Part shown: positions 8,235 to 16,323 of the stretch, in pieces
Layout of the letters: every line of letters starts with the position of its first letter
Position numbering within the stretch: position 1 is the first letter of the stretch
DNA from: Betaproteobacteria bacterium
GTDB taxonomy: Bacteria; Pseudomonadota; Gammaproteobacteria; Burkholderiales; SG8-41
Reading direction: 5' to 3'
Assembly: GCA_021732805.1 (NCBI GenBank)
Contig: JAKFUJ010000141.1
Coordinates: 1-28,973, forward strand
DNA: 28,973 nt
The notes under the pieces: model-generated
The model's database searches: none
Seen by the model: only the letters and a program-made list of their open reading frames with translations
What the model was told of the DNA's origin: nothing
Made by a program: the position numbers and the translations under genes

Positions 8235-9320
8235 CTATCTCAATTTCAGTGTCGAGAGCCCGATTAACACCAGCATCATCGTGATGATCCAGAAGCGAAC
8301 GACGACCTGGTTTTCTTTCCAGCCTTTCAATTCATAGTGGTGATGCAGCGGCGCCATGCGGAATATGCGTTTGCCGGTGAGCTTGAATGAAGCCACCTGC
8401 AGCATCACCGACAGGGTTTCGACGACAAACACGCCGCCCATGATGAACAGCACGATTTCCTGGCGCACGATGACGGCGATGGTGCCCAGCGCAGCACCCA
8501 GTGCCAGCGCGCCGACATCGCCCATGAACACTTCCGCCGGATAGGCGTTGAACCACAAAAACGCAAGGCCGGCGCCGGCCAGCGCGCCGCAGATCACCGT
8601 CAGTTCGCCGGCCCCCGGGATGTACGGGAACGCGAGATACTTGGCAAACACGGCATTGCCCGCCACGTAGGCAAAAATGCCCAGTGCACTGCCGACCATC
8701 ACCGTGGGCATGATCGCCAGACCGTCCAGTCCGTCGGTCAAATTGACGGCATTGCTGGTGCCCACAATCACCAGATAGGTCATGGTGATGAACCCGATGG
8801 CGCCCAGCGGGTAAGTCACCTGCTTGAAAAACGGCACAATGAATTCGGTCTGCGCCGGCAGATTGGTCGAGTAAGCAATAAATACCGCCGCACCGAGGCC
8901 AAGCACTGACTGCCAGAAAAACTTCACCCGCGCCGGCAGCCCTTTGGGATTGCGATGCACCACCTTGCGGTAATCGTCAACCCAGCCGATGGCGCCAAAT
9001 CCCATGGTCACGACCAGCACTACCCAGACAAAACGGTTCCGCAGGTCTGCCCACAGCAGTGTCGTAATAATGATCGACACCAGGATCAGCGCACCGCCCA
9101 TGGTCGGTGTTCCGGCTTTGATCAGATGGGTCTGCGGACCATCGTCGCGCACTGCCTGACCGATTTTGTACGCTGTCAGCCTGCGGATCAGTGCAGGTCC
9201 GACAATGAACGAGATCATCAGCGAGGTCAGACAAGCCAGCACCGCGCGCAGCGTCAGGTAACTGAACACATTGAAGGCGCGGACATACTGTTCCAGCCAT
9301 TGCGCCAGTTCAAGCAGCAT
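8235..9320 (-). CDS. mraY: Phospho-N-acetylmuramoyl-pentapeptide transferase MraY
   Basis: MraY transfers phospho-MurNAc-pentapeptide to undecaprenyl phosphate, making lipid I in the inner membrane. The 361-residue protein has about ten membrane helices. It shows the family motifs KAGTPTMGG, the acidic pair in IGWVDDYRK, the long catalytic segment NAVNLTDGLDGLAI, FMGDVGALALG, and the His-rich loop MAPLHHHYELKGW. The start is an ATG three bases after the murF stop. The stop is TAG, followed at once by an ATG that opens the 57-codon frame containing the mraY relic. Confidence 0.97.
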   Translation of the reverse strand: MLLELAQWLEQYVRAFNVFSYLTLRAVLACLTSLMISFIVGPALIRRLTAYKIGQAVRDDGPQTHLIKAGTPTMGGALILVSIIITTLLWADLRNRFVWVVLVVTMGFGAIGWVDDYRKVVHRNPKGLPARVKFFWQSVLGLGAAVFIAYSTNLPAQTEFIVPFFKQVTYPLGAIGFITMTYLVIVGTSNAVNLTDGLDGLAIMPTVMVGSALGIFAYVAGNAVFAKYLAFPYIPGAGELTVICGALAGAGLAFLWFNAYPAEVFMGDVGALALGAALGTIAVIVRQEIVLFIMGGVFVVETLSVMLQVASFKLTGKRIFRMAPLHHHYELKGWKENQVVVRFWIITMMLVLIGLSTLKLR

Positions 9321-9323
9321 TGC

Positions 9324-10685
9324 CTATGTCCCCGCCGTTGAAGTTTCGATGGCGCGCACCACACGTTCCATCTGCATGAATCGCGACCCTTTCACCAGCA
9401 ACGCGGTCTGCGCGCCGAGGGCATTTTCGATATCAGCAAGCAGATCCTCGATACGCTGGTAATGGCGGGCGCCCTCGCCAAAGGCGCGCACCGAGACCGC
9501 GGCGAGCTCACCCAGCGCGTACATCCGGTCGATACCGGCAGCACGCGCGTAAGTGCCGACCTCCTCGTGAAACGCCGCACCCTGTGCGCCGACTTCGCCC
9601 ATATCACCGAGCACCAGCAACTTGCGCCCGGGCGCCCGCGCCAGCACGTCGATCGCCGCGCGCACCGAATCGGGGTTGGCGTTGTACGTGTCATCGATCA
9701 GCAGCGCCCCATGGCGTGCGGTTTTGACCTGCAGCCGGCCCTTTACGGCAACAAAACGGGCCAGCGCACGCACACAGGAGTCCATTGATGCGCCTGCCAC
9801 CGTGGCAGCGGCAATCGCAGCCAGTGCATTGCGCACGTTGTGTTCGCCGGCCAGCGGCAGATCAAATTCGGCCGGTTCTTCGGGCGTAACCACATCAAGG
9901 TGCGCCAATCCTGTCTGCATCCTGCATTGCGCTCGCACGCTGGCCGCATCCCGCAGTCCGAAATCGCGGACATGGCGCGCTCCGGCAGCGGCGCGCCAGA
10001 CACCGGCATGGGCATCATCGGCATTGACCACCGCCACACCGTCCTGCGGCAGCGCACTGATCAGGCTCGCATGTTCGGCGGCCACATCCGCAACCGTATG
10101 CATGAACTCCTGATGTTCGCGCTGCGCGTTATTGATCACCGCAATCGTCGGCGCGACGATAGCGGCCAGCTGCGCAGTTTCACCGGGATGGTTCATGCCG
10201 ATCTCGACCACGGCGACACGGTGCGCCGCGCGCAGTGCAAGCAAAGTCAGTGGCACACCGATATGGTTGTTGAGATTGCCGCGAGTGGCCAGTACTGCTG
10301 CATCGCCGAAATGCGCGCGCAAACAGGCGGCGATCATTTCCTTGACTGTGGTTTTACCGTTGGAACCGACGACCGCAACCAGCGGAATCTGAAACTGCCG
10401 GCGCCAATGGGCGGCCAGTGTCGCCAGCGACGCCGTGGTGTCCGTCACCACGGCCAGCGGCAATCCCGCTGCGTCGGGTACATGTGTGTGATCCACCAGC
10501 GCGGCGACAGCGCCCGCGGCGGCGGCACGGCCGATAAACTCATGCCCGTCGTAACGCTCGCCCCGCAAGGCAATGAACAAATCGCCCTTCTTTGCGGTGC
10601 GGCTGTCCGTGCATACATCCTCAAACCGCGCATCGGCGCCGCGAAGTTCGCCGCCGAGCACCGCTGCTGTCTGGGCCAGGCTCAT
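9324..10685 (-). CDS. murF: UDP-MurNAc-tripeptide--D-Ala-D-Ala ligase MurF
   Basis: MurF adds the D-Ala-D-Ala dipeptide made by DdlB, completing the pentapeptide precursor. The 453-residue protein shows the N-terminal DSRTAKKGDLFIALRG segment, the ATP loop GSNGKTT at 107-113, EIGMNHPGE, and the C-terminal DDTYNANPDSVRAAID motif. I chose the ATG at 10685, which overlaps the murE stop by one base (TGATG). The GTG at 10688 (GTGA) is an equally open alternative one codon longer. Confidence 0.96.
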   Translation of the reverse strand: MSLAQTAAVLGGELRGADARFEDVCTDSRTAKKGDLFIALRGERYDGHEFIGRAAAAGAVAALVDHTHVPDAAGLPLAVVTDTTASLATLAAHWRRQFQIPLVAVVGSNGKTTVKEMIAACLRAHFGDAAVLATRGNLNNHIGVPLTLLALRAAHRVAVVEIGMNHPGETAQLAAIVAPTIAVINNAQREHQEFMHTVADVAAEHASLISALPQDGVAVVNADDAHAGVWRAAAGARHVRDFGLRDAASVRAQCRMQTGLAHLDVVTPEEPAEFDLPLAGEHNVRNALAAIAAATVAGASMDSCVRALARFVAVKGRLQVKTARHGALLIDDTYNANPDSVRAAIDVLARAPGRKLLVLGDMGEVGAQGAAFHEEVGTYARAAGIDRMYALGELAAVSVRAFGEGARHYQRIEDLLADIENALGAQTALLVKGSRFMQMERVVRAIETSTAGT

Positions 10686-12163
10686 CACCTTTTGCTCCCG
10701 GAGAGCGCAGCGCGCACGACCGCGGCGTCGCTGTATCGCCGCTTCACGCCGCCGATTTCCTGGTAACGCTCATGTCCCTTGCCGGCAATCAGCACAATGT
10801 CGCCGCGGCGCGCCCGCGCCAGCGTCTGCATAATGGCCTGTCGCCGGTCGACGATCTGCTGGTGTTTCCCGGCAACGCCTTCGGCAATGTCGGCGATGAT
10901 GGCCACCGGATCTTCATGACGGGGGTTGTCGCTGGTAATGATCACTTCATCAGCCAGGCGCGAGACCACGGCGCCCATCAACGGCCGCTTGCCGCGATCT
11001 CGGTCACCGCCGCCGCCGAATACGCAAAAAAGCCTTGAACCTTGTCCTGCCGCCGCACGCAGGCTGCATAGCACTTTTTCCAGCGCATCCGGCGTATGCG
11101 CGTAATCGACGATGACCAGCGGCGCGCGACCTCCACCATAACGCTCCATCCGCCCCGGCGCCGGCTGAACTTTTTCCAGCGCTGCAACCGACAGATCCAG
11201 ACCGACATCGCTGGCCAGCAGCGTCGCCAGCGAGCCAAGCAGGTTCGCTGCATTAAAACCGCCGATCAACGGACTGTGTAACGTTGCCCGACCCCAGGGT
11301 GAAGCAATGTCAAATGAAACGCCATCCAGACCGACGCGCAGGTTTTTGCCTTCAACACAGGGGGTTTTCGCGCGCTTCCCCCGCAACTGGAAACCATAAC
11401 CGAGCACTTTCGCGCGTTTGTGCTTCCAGCACTGGGTCAGTTCGCGCCCGAATGCATCATCGAGGTTAAGTACAGCATGGCTCAATGTCGGGCAGCGAAA
11501 GAGCTTGGTTTTTGCAGACTGATAACGCCGCATCGTGCCGTGATAATCGAGATGATCACGGGTCAGATTGGTCAGCATTGCGACATCAAATTCAACGCCG
11601 GCCAACCGGTCCTGATCAAGGCCGATCGACGAAACTTCCATACTCACTGCACGTGCGCCGGCATCTGCCAGCGTGCGCATGCGTGCATGCAGCGTTATCG
11701 CATCCGGCGTGGTGTTGATGGTGTGGGTCTGCGCACCCAGGCGGCCAGGAAATCCGCTGCCCAGCGTGCCAATCACCGCACATTTGCGTCTGGCACAGGT
11801 CAGCGACTGCGCAATCCACTGGCTGCACGACGTTTTGCCATTGGTGCCGGTGATACCGACTGTCCACAGTTTCACGCTCGGTTTGCCGTACACCTCGCTG
11901 GCAATGACGCCGGCCTGTCGGCGCAACTGCGGTACGCCTAGATTCGGCACCCGCCAGCGCGGATTCCATGCATATCCGCCGCTGTCCCACAGTACTGATG
12001 CCGCACCGTTGGCGATTGCCTGTGCAATGTAATCACGGCCGTCGCGTGTTTCGCCGGGATAGGCGACAAAGGTGTCGCCCTTTCTGACTGCGCGACTGTC
12101 TGCCGTCAAACGATGCACACCAAGCCGGCCTACTGCCTGCAGGTCGAGACGAGCCGCGGGCAT
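10685..12163 (-). CDS. murE: UDP-MurNAc-L-Ala-D-Glu--meso-diaminopimelate ligase MurE
   Basis: MurE adds the third stem-peptide residue. The 492-residue protein has the N-terminal LTADSRAVRKGDTFVAYPG, the ATP loop GTNGKTS at 106-112, TTPDAITLH, TNLTRDHLDYHG, and DNPRHEDP at 412-419. DNPR is the signature of meso-diaminopimelate specificity, as expected in a Gram-negative bacterium. It overlaps ftsI by one base (TGATG) using the ATG at 12163; GTG at 12166 is an alternative. A basic stretch around residues 247-268 (KHKRAK, RGKRAK) is locally unusual. Confidence 0.96.
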   Translation of the reverse strand: MPAARLDLQAVGRLGVHRLTADSRAVRKGDTFVAYPGETRDGRDYIAQAIANGAASVLWDSGGYAWNPRWRVPNLGVPQLRRQAGVIASEVYGKPSVKLWTVGITGTNGKTSCSQWIAQSLTCARRKCAVIGTLGSGFPGRLGAQTHTINTTPDAITLHARMRTLADAGARAVSMEVSSIGLDQDRLAGVEFDVAMLTNLTRDHLDYHGTMRRYQSAKTKLFRCPTLSHAVLNLDDAFGRELTQCWKHKRAKVLGYGFQLRGKRAKTPCVEGKNLRVGLDGVSFDIASPWGRATLHSPLIGGFNAANLLGSLATLLASDVGLDLSVAALEKVQPAPGRMERYGGGRAPLVIVDYAHTPDALEKVLCSLRAAAGQGSRLFCVFGGGGDRDRGKRPLMGAVVSRLADEVIITSDNPRHEDPVAIIADIAEGVAGKHQQIVDRRQAIMQTLARARRGDIVLIAGKGHERYQEIGGVKRRYSDAAVVRAALSGSKR

Positions 12164-13107
12164 CACACTTCCTCCCGCACCAAGGGCGCGTCTTCCGGCA
12201 TCAGCACTGTTGTTTTCCCGGGCGCATCCGGCGGCACTGCGAGCAGGCGCAGCGTGCCGGCAGCAACCTGACTGAACACCGGCGCTGCCACGGCGCCGCC
12301 GTAGTACTTTCCGGCGGAGGGCTCATCGATCATCACGGCGATCACCACACGCGGCCGTGTTGCCGGTGCCATGCCGACGAACGACGCCACATAACGATTG
12401 GTGGCATAGGCTTTGCCCTCAAGCTTGTGCGCAGTTCCCGTCTTGCCGGCAACCGTATAACCCGACACCTGGGCGCCTGGCGCAGTGCCGCCGGGCTGCG
12501 CCGCCAGCTCGAGCATTTTGCGCACCGCGAGCGCGGTTTGTGCTGACACCACGCGTGTGCCCTGCACCGGGCTGTCGCGTTTCAGCAGGGTCACCGGATG
12601 CAGCATGCCATCAGACGCGAATATGGTGTACGACCGCGCAAGCTGCATCAGCGATACTGATATGCCATAACCGTACGACATCGTCGCCTGTTCAATCGGC
12701 TTCCATGTCGCGTAACCGCGCAACCGTCCAGACACTTCACCAGGAAATCCCGAGCGCGGCGGCAAACCAAAGCCGGCGCGATTAAACAGACTCCACAACG
12801 CTTCAGATGGCAACGCCAGCCCCATTTTGGCAGTACCAACATTCGAGGATTTCTGGATCACCTGCGCCACTGTCAGCGCGCCTTGCGGATGCGCGTCATG
12901 AATTGTGCGATTACCGATGGTCAACTGCCCAGGTGCGGTCTGGATGATCGTTCCGGGTTGGTACAACCCTGCCTCCAACGCCGCTGCCGCAGTAAATGGC
13001 TTAAGCGTCGAGCCCGGCTCGAACAGGTCGGTGACTACGCGATTGCGGGTGCGGCGCGGATCCAGATTGCCTCGGTTATTGGGGTTGTATGCCGGCAGGT
13101 TCGCCAT
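12163..13107 (-). CDS. FtsI C-terminal fragment (transpeptidase domain)
   Basis: These 314 codons open with the first ATG after the in-frame TAG, nine bases beyond it. They contain all three transpeptidase motifs (STLK, SSN, KTGT) but no membrane anchor or signal peptide, so re-initiated protein would stay in the cytoplasm and be non-functional. No Shine-Dalgarno-like sequence precedes the ATG. I treat it as the second half of one gene. Confidence 0.6.
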   Translation of the reverse strand: MANLPAYNPNNRGNLDPRRTRNRVVTDLFEPGSTLKPFTAAAALEAGLYQPGTIIQTAPGQLTIGNRTIHDAHPQGALTVAQVIQKSSNVGTAKMGLALPSEALWSLFNRAGFGLPPRSGFPGEVSGRLRGYATWKPIEQATMSYGYGISVSLMQLARSYTIFASDGMLHPVTLLKRDSPVQGTRVVSAQTALAVRKMLELAAQPGGTAPGAQVSGYTVAGKTGTAHKLEGKAYATNRYVASFVGMAPATRPRVVIAVMIDEPSAGKYYGGAVAAPVFSQVAAGTLRLLAVPPDAPGKTTVLMPEDAPLVREEV

Positions 13108-13116
13108 CGCCAGAAT

Positions 13117-13896
13117 CTAGCCGCTTTCGGCATCAAGCACGACGATGCCGCCGGCCTTTGCGCGATGCGCAGCAACCGCTGCTTTGAGTTCGCGGAACGC
13201 AAGGTACTGGATACGTGCGTCTATCGACAAACGCAGTTGTTGCCCGTTTTGCGGTATGCGTATGCTTTCGACGTCTTCGACAATGCGCCCCAGACGGTCC
13301 TTGATCACACGGCGGCTGCCGGGTTTACCGGCCAGCTTGTCTTCGAATGCGAGCTCCAGCGCCTCCTGACCTTTGTCATCCACACCGGTGAACCCGATGA
13401 TGTGCGACATCACCTCGCCCGCCGGGTAATAACGGCGATGCTCGCGCTGCAGAAAAACACCGGGAATGCCCAGTTGCACTACGCGCTCCGCCTGTTCCGG
13501 AGGCAGCTGCCGTTTCAAATAGACGAATTCACGCCGGTTGTCGGACAACTTGGCGCGCAACTCATCGTTGCTGATTTCCAGCAGTTTGGCGAGCTTGCGC
13601 AGATCAGCGGGCTCGGCTTCGATATCGGCAGGACTGGCGGCGACTGATTCCACCGGTGTTGAAATCGCCATCGGCTCATTGTTGCGATCAACAATCATGC
13701 CGCGGCTGGCGCCGATTTCGATAACCCGCGAATAGCGGGACTCACCTTTGCGCTGCAGGAAATCGTTGTTCAGCGCCTGCAGCCACAACGCGCGCCCGGC
13801 AAGCGCGATAAACCATGCCGCGAGCAGCAACAGCAGCAGGTTTGCGCGCCACGTTGGCAGGCTCGGCGACGGCTGCCGGGTTGTTGCCGGCTTCAT
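13117..13896 (-). CDS. FtsI N-terminal fragment (anchor and pedestal domain)
   Basis: These 259 codons run from the ftsI ATG (ATGA overlap with ftsL) to the in-frame TAG. They hold one transmembrane helix at about residues 18-36, the SRGMIVDRNNEPMAIS segment, HIIGFTGVDDKGQEALE and KDRLGRIVEDVE, all from the non-catalytic pedestal domain. Translated alone, this would be a membrane-anchored protein with no transpeptidase active site. Confidence 0.7.
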   Translation of the reverse strand: MKPATTRQPSPSLPTWRANLLLLLLAAWFIALAGRALWLQALNNDFLQRKGESRYSRVIEIGASRGMIVDRNNEPMAISTPVESVAASPADIEAEPADLRKLAKLLEISNDELRAKLSDNRREFVYLKRQLPPEQAERVVQLGIPGVFLQREHRRYYPAGEVMSHIIGFTGVDDKGQEALELAFEDKLAGKPGSRRVIKDRLGRIVEDVESIRIPQNGQQLRLSIDARIQYLAFRELKAAVAAHRAKAGGIVVLDAESG

Positions 13897-14177
13897 GGCC
13901 GTGCCTCCGCGCGTGGCGCCGGCACCACTTCAACGCGATTGGCCGCCGGCAGTCGCATGTTCAGTTCGCGGGTCGCAATGCGCTCAATCCGCCCATGCGT
14001 ACCCCAGGTTCCCTGCTCAAGCTGCAACTGGCCCCATTCGACGTCCAGATGCTTCGTTGCCACCTGCTCCTTCTGCAGTTCGACATACAGTTTGCGCGCC
14101 TTGTGCTGCGAAGCCACCAGTCCCAGCGCGCAGGCGATCAGCGCCCCCATCAGGATAAACACAAGGCGCGCCGTCAT
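13893..14177 (-). CDS. ftsL: Cell division protein FtsL
   Basis: FtsL is a small bitopic divisome protein that pairs with FtsB and FtsQ and activates FtsWI. The 94-residue product has a very short cytoplasmic start, one hydrophobic helix at about residues 5-23, and a periplasmic heptad-like stretch (HKARKLYVELQKEQVATKHL) followed by the WGQLQLEQGTW turn typical of proteobacterial FtsL. It overlaps rsmH and ftsI by ATGA at both ends. Sequence conservation in this family is low; the call rests on size, topology and position. Confidence 0.93.
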   Translation of the reverse strand: MTARLVFILMGALIACALGLVASQHKARKLYVELQKEQVATKHLDVEWGQLQLEQGTWGTHGRIERIATRELNMRLPAANRVEVVPAPRAEARP

Positions 14178-15112
14178 GCCGCCACCGCCGCAGTACGCTC
14201 AGCAACGCGCATTACCGCGCTGCGCGCGCGCGGATTGGCTGCCAGCTCTGCACTGCCCGCACGCTGCGCACGGCCGATCAGGCGCATCCGCGGCTGCGGC
14301 AGATCACGGGCACGTACCGGCAGACGCGCCGGCAGATGATCAGCCCGTGACTGATCGCGCATGAAGCGCTTGACGATGCGATCTTCCAGCGAATGAAAAG
14401 CGATGATCACCAGCCGGCCCTGCGGTCGCAGCAGGGCTACGCATTGCGGCAGCACTAGCGATAGCTCCTCAAGCTCCTGATTGACGTGAATCCGTAAAGC
14501 CTGAAACGTGCGCGTCGCCGGATCCTGGCGTGGCTCGCGCGCGGGAACGGCTTCTGCCACGATCGCGGCAAGTTGTCGTGTGGTGTCAACAGGTCCCCGC
14601 GTCCGAGCCGCAACAATCGCTGCTGCAATCTGTTTAGCAAACCGTTCTTCGCCATGATCCCTGATGACCTCCCTGATCTTTGTCTCTTCTGCCGTGGCCA
14701 GCCATTGCGCCGCGCTGATGCCGTGCCCCGGATCCATACGCATGTCGAGCGGCGCGTCGTGGCGAAAACTGAAACCGCGACGCGCATCGTCCAGCTGCGG
14801 CGACGACACGCCGATATCCAGCAGCACGCCGTCGACCGCCGTCACACCCTTCTCCCGCAGTACCGCAACCGTCTGACTGAACGCGCTGTGCAGGATGGTG
14901 AAGCGCGGATCGCTCACCGCGCGACCTGCCTGCACCGCTTCGGGATCGCGATCCAGCGCCACCAATCGCCCTCCTTCACCCAGCTGTTCCAGAATCAGGC
15001 GGCTGTGCCCGCCCCTGCCAAACGTGCAATCGACATAAGTGCCGTCGGACCGGATGTTCAATGCTGCCAAGGCTTCCTGCGCGAGCACCGCGGCATGCGC
15101 GCCGCTGGTCAC
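14174..15112 (-). CDS. rsmH: 16S rRNA m4C1402 methyltransferase RsmH (MraW)
   Basis: RsmH uses S-adenosylmethionine to methylate N4 of C1402 in 16S rRNA, next to the 2'-O-methylation made by RsmI, whose gene is also in this window. The 312-residue protein shows YVDCTFGRGGHS (SAM loop), VALDRDPEA, GVLLDIGVSSPQLDDARRGFSF, PLDMRMDPG, TFQALRIHVNQEL and IAFHSLEDRIVKRFM, the classical MraW set. The start is GTG in a GTGA overlap with mraZ. Confidence 0.97.
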   Translation of the reverse strand: MTSGAHAAVLAQEALAALNIRSDGTYVDCTFGRGGHSRLILEQLGEGGRLVALDRDPEAVQAGRAVSDPRFTILHSAFSQTVAVLREKGVTAVDGVLLDIGVSSPQLDDARRGFSFRHDAPLDMRMDPGHGISAAQWLATAEETKIREVIRDHGEERFAKQIAAAIVAARTRGPVDTTRQLAAIVAEAVPAREPRQDPATRTFQALRIHVNQELEELSLVLPQCVALLRPQGRLVIIAFHSLEDRIVKRFMRDQSRADHLPARLPVRARDLPQPRMRLIGRAQRAGSAELAANPRARSAVMRVAERTAAVAA

Positions 15113-15555
15113 AAAGAGAAGCCCTCCAGCTCCGCCGGCAAACCGCCGGCGCCGAAACTGCCCGCGCTGTCGATCAATTGCGTCCAGCGTTCGTCATTCC
15201 ACAATTCGAATTTGCGACCTTGCCCGACCAGCACCACGCTTTTTTCCAGCTGCGCGAAACGCCGCAGCTCGGGTGAAATCAGCACGCGTCCGGCGCTGTC
15301 GATGTCGACATCAACGGCAAAGCCGATCAGGCGCCGCTGCAGTTCACGCACGCGCGGATCGAGATTGGACAGGCCTTCGAGTTTTTGCTGGATGAGTTCC
15401 CAGTCGGGCAGCGGATAAACCAGTAGGCAATGATCCGCATCAGCGGTGATCACCAGGTGACCCGCGCAACGTTCGAGCAGCGCATCGCGATGGCGCGCCG
15501 GAACGGCGAGCCTGCCTTTGCTGTCGAGATTGAGTTGTGCGACCCCGCGAAACAC
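15109..15555 (-). CDS. mraZ: Transcriptional regulator MraZ
   Basis: MraZ is a SpoVT/AbrB-like DNA-binding protein that in E. coli represses its own dcw operon by binding repeated TGGG-containing boxes. The 148-residue protein has the two tandem MraZ half-domains: FRGVAQLNLDSKGRLAVPARHR at the N-terminus and IGFAVDVDIDSAGRVLISPELR in the second half. I chose the GTG at 15555 because GGGGGAA lies five bases upstream and MraZ proteins begin with FRG. The frame is open for 20 more codons, but those run into the repeat region and are not conserved. It is the first gene of the cluster. Confidence 0.96.
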   Translation of the reverse strand: MFRGVAQLNLDSKGRLAVPARHRDALLERCAGHLVITADADHCLLVYPLPDWELIQQKLEGLSNLDPRVRELQRRLIGFAVDVDIDSAGRVLISPELRRFAQLEKSVVLVGQGRKFELWNDERWTQLIDSAGSFGAGGLPAELEGFSL

Positions 15556-15606
15556 GCTTCCCCCTTGACCGCGGAAGCCCTGCACAGCCGGAGGTCCGGC
15601 AGGCAT

Positions 15607-15636
15607 TTCTCCCACTTTCTACCACTTCATCCCACT
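15607..15636 (-). promoter_or_regulatory. MraZ operator: three 10-bp repeats
   Basis: On the minus strand three consecutive 10-mers read AGTGGGATGA, AGTGGTAGAA and AGTGGGAGAA. This is the TGGG-type box at ten-base spacing known as the MraZ target in other bacteria. The array overlaps the -10 box and start region of the mraZ promoter, so bound MraZ would block transcription. The middle repeat has TGGT instead of TGGG. Confidence 0.85.
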
Positions 15637-15662
15637 ATAAATAACTGGGCGAAGCCGGTCAA
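15634..15662 (-). promoter_or_regulatory. Sigma70-type promoter of the dcw cluster
   Basis: A TTGACC -35 box (15657-15662) and a TATAGT -10 box (15634-15639) are separated by exactly 17 bases on the minus strand, about 80 bases upstream of the mraZ start. Transcription would begin near 15627, within the MraZ repeats. It is the strongest promoter-like sequence I see in the window. Confidence 0.75.
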
Positions 15663-15880
15663 GGGTCGAATTACCAAATTCCTTTTTAATGACAATGACT
15701 TACAGCAACTTGTTGATTCCTGGTTTTAGTGTTTTTTCTTGTAGTAATAAATCAATAAAAACAACAGGATATTGCGCGTACTGAAAGTAGCGCATTAAGT
15801 AAATATGCTTAAAAATCAGGCAATTACAGCGAATTGACGTCATCAGCGCCCGACCCTACTGCTGAATCGCCTTGAGGAAG
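15663..15880. other. AT-rich gap between rnpB and the dcw promoter
   Basis: I see no gene here. With the mraZ leader and promoter it makes a gene-free stretch of about 325 bases (15556-15880). It is clearly richer in A and T than the surroundings. A small inverted repeat (CAATT...AATTG, minus strand) followed by TTTTT lies about 50 bases downstream of the rnpB 3' end and could weakly terminate rnpB, but the stem is only five base pairs. Confidence 0.4.
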
Positions 15881-16245
15881 GGTGAAGCTGGCCGGTAAGC
15901 CGGGTTCTGTCGTGGACAGCCATTCCTCTGGGCCGCACATTACTGCACGGCTCAAGCCACCTACCCGCAAGCTCGGCGGGACGCGTCAACGCTTGCCTAT
16001 TCGGTGTTGCTCCGGGTGGAGGTTACCGCGTTTCACCCCGCAGGTCGGGCCGGGTAGCGCGCACGTTGCCGCACTCACCACCCACCGCCCCGCGGACTCG
16101 TCTCTGTGGCCCTGTTCCTCGCCTCACGGCGGACGGGCGTTACCCGTCACCCTACCCTGTGGAGCCCGGACTTTCCTCTATGCATGGCACGGACAGGTTG
16201 CCCCATCCGGTTTGTTCCACACACAGCGACTGCCTGGCCAGCTTC
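15881..16245 (-). ncRNA. rnpB: RNase P RNA, bacterial type A
   Basis: The minus strand starts GAAGCTGGCCAGGCAGTCGC, contains GAGGAAAGTCCGGGCTCC (the conserved CR-I region), and ends with CCACGACAGAACCCGGCTTA then GGCCAGCTTCACC. The first and last segments pair perfectly over ten bases (16236-16245 with 15884-15893), forming helix P1, which sets both ends. The 365-nt length is normal. It is the catalytic RNA that matures tRNA 5' ends. It lies between a ChaC-like gene and the dcw cluster on the same strand. Confidence 0.96.
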
Positions 16246-16252
16246 GCCGCGG

Positions 16253-16261
16253 ATTTTATCA
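16253..16261 (-). promoter_or_regulatory. Extended -10 element of rnpB
   Basis: TGATAAAAT on the minus strand is an extended -10 (TGnTAAAAT) ending eight bases before the rnpB 5' end, the correct spacing for a start at 16245. I find no good -35 box 17 bases further up, which an extended -10 can compensate. Confidence 0.6.
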
Positions 16262-16323
16262 TTGGGACACGCACCGCCCCCGCTTTTCTTCCGGTGCGCC
16301 CCGTCCGCTGCATCTCGCCCACC

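Larger units (their letters stand above)
12163..13896 (-). pseudogene. ftsI: ftsI (penicillin-binding protein 3) interrupted by an in-frame TAG
   Basis: The whole frame is 577 codons with one internal TAG (13117-13119) at codon 260 and no frameshift. FtsI is the septal transpeptidase that works with FtsW. The halves fit together: an N-terminal membrane anchor and pedestal domain, then the transpeptidase domain with STLK (catalytic Ser at about 296), SSN (about 351) and KTGT (about 485). The stop sits in IVVLDAESG-*-ILAMANLPAYNPNN; relatives usually have Glu here, so GAG to TAG by one base explains it. FtsI is normally essential, so a base-call error, a very recent mutation, suppression or a second copy elsewhere must be considered. 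Confidence 0.85.

Noticed and set aside
13117..13119. Reassignment of TAG to an amino acid
   Set aside because: ftsQ, murF and mraY end in TAG at normal family lengths, so TAG works as a stop here. A single mutated or miscalled codon in ftsI is simpler.
15747..15770. Shared TCAATAAAAACAA string near 15750 and near 21809
   Set aside because: Low-complexity AT-rich sequence in two intergenic gaps, with no further similarity around it.
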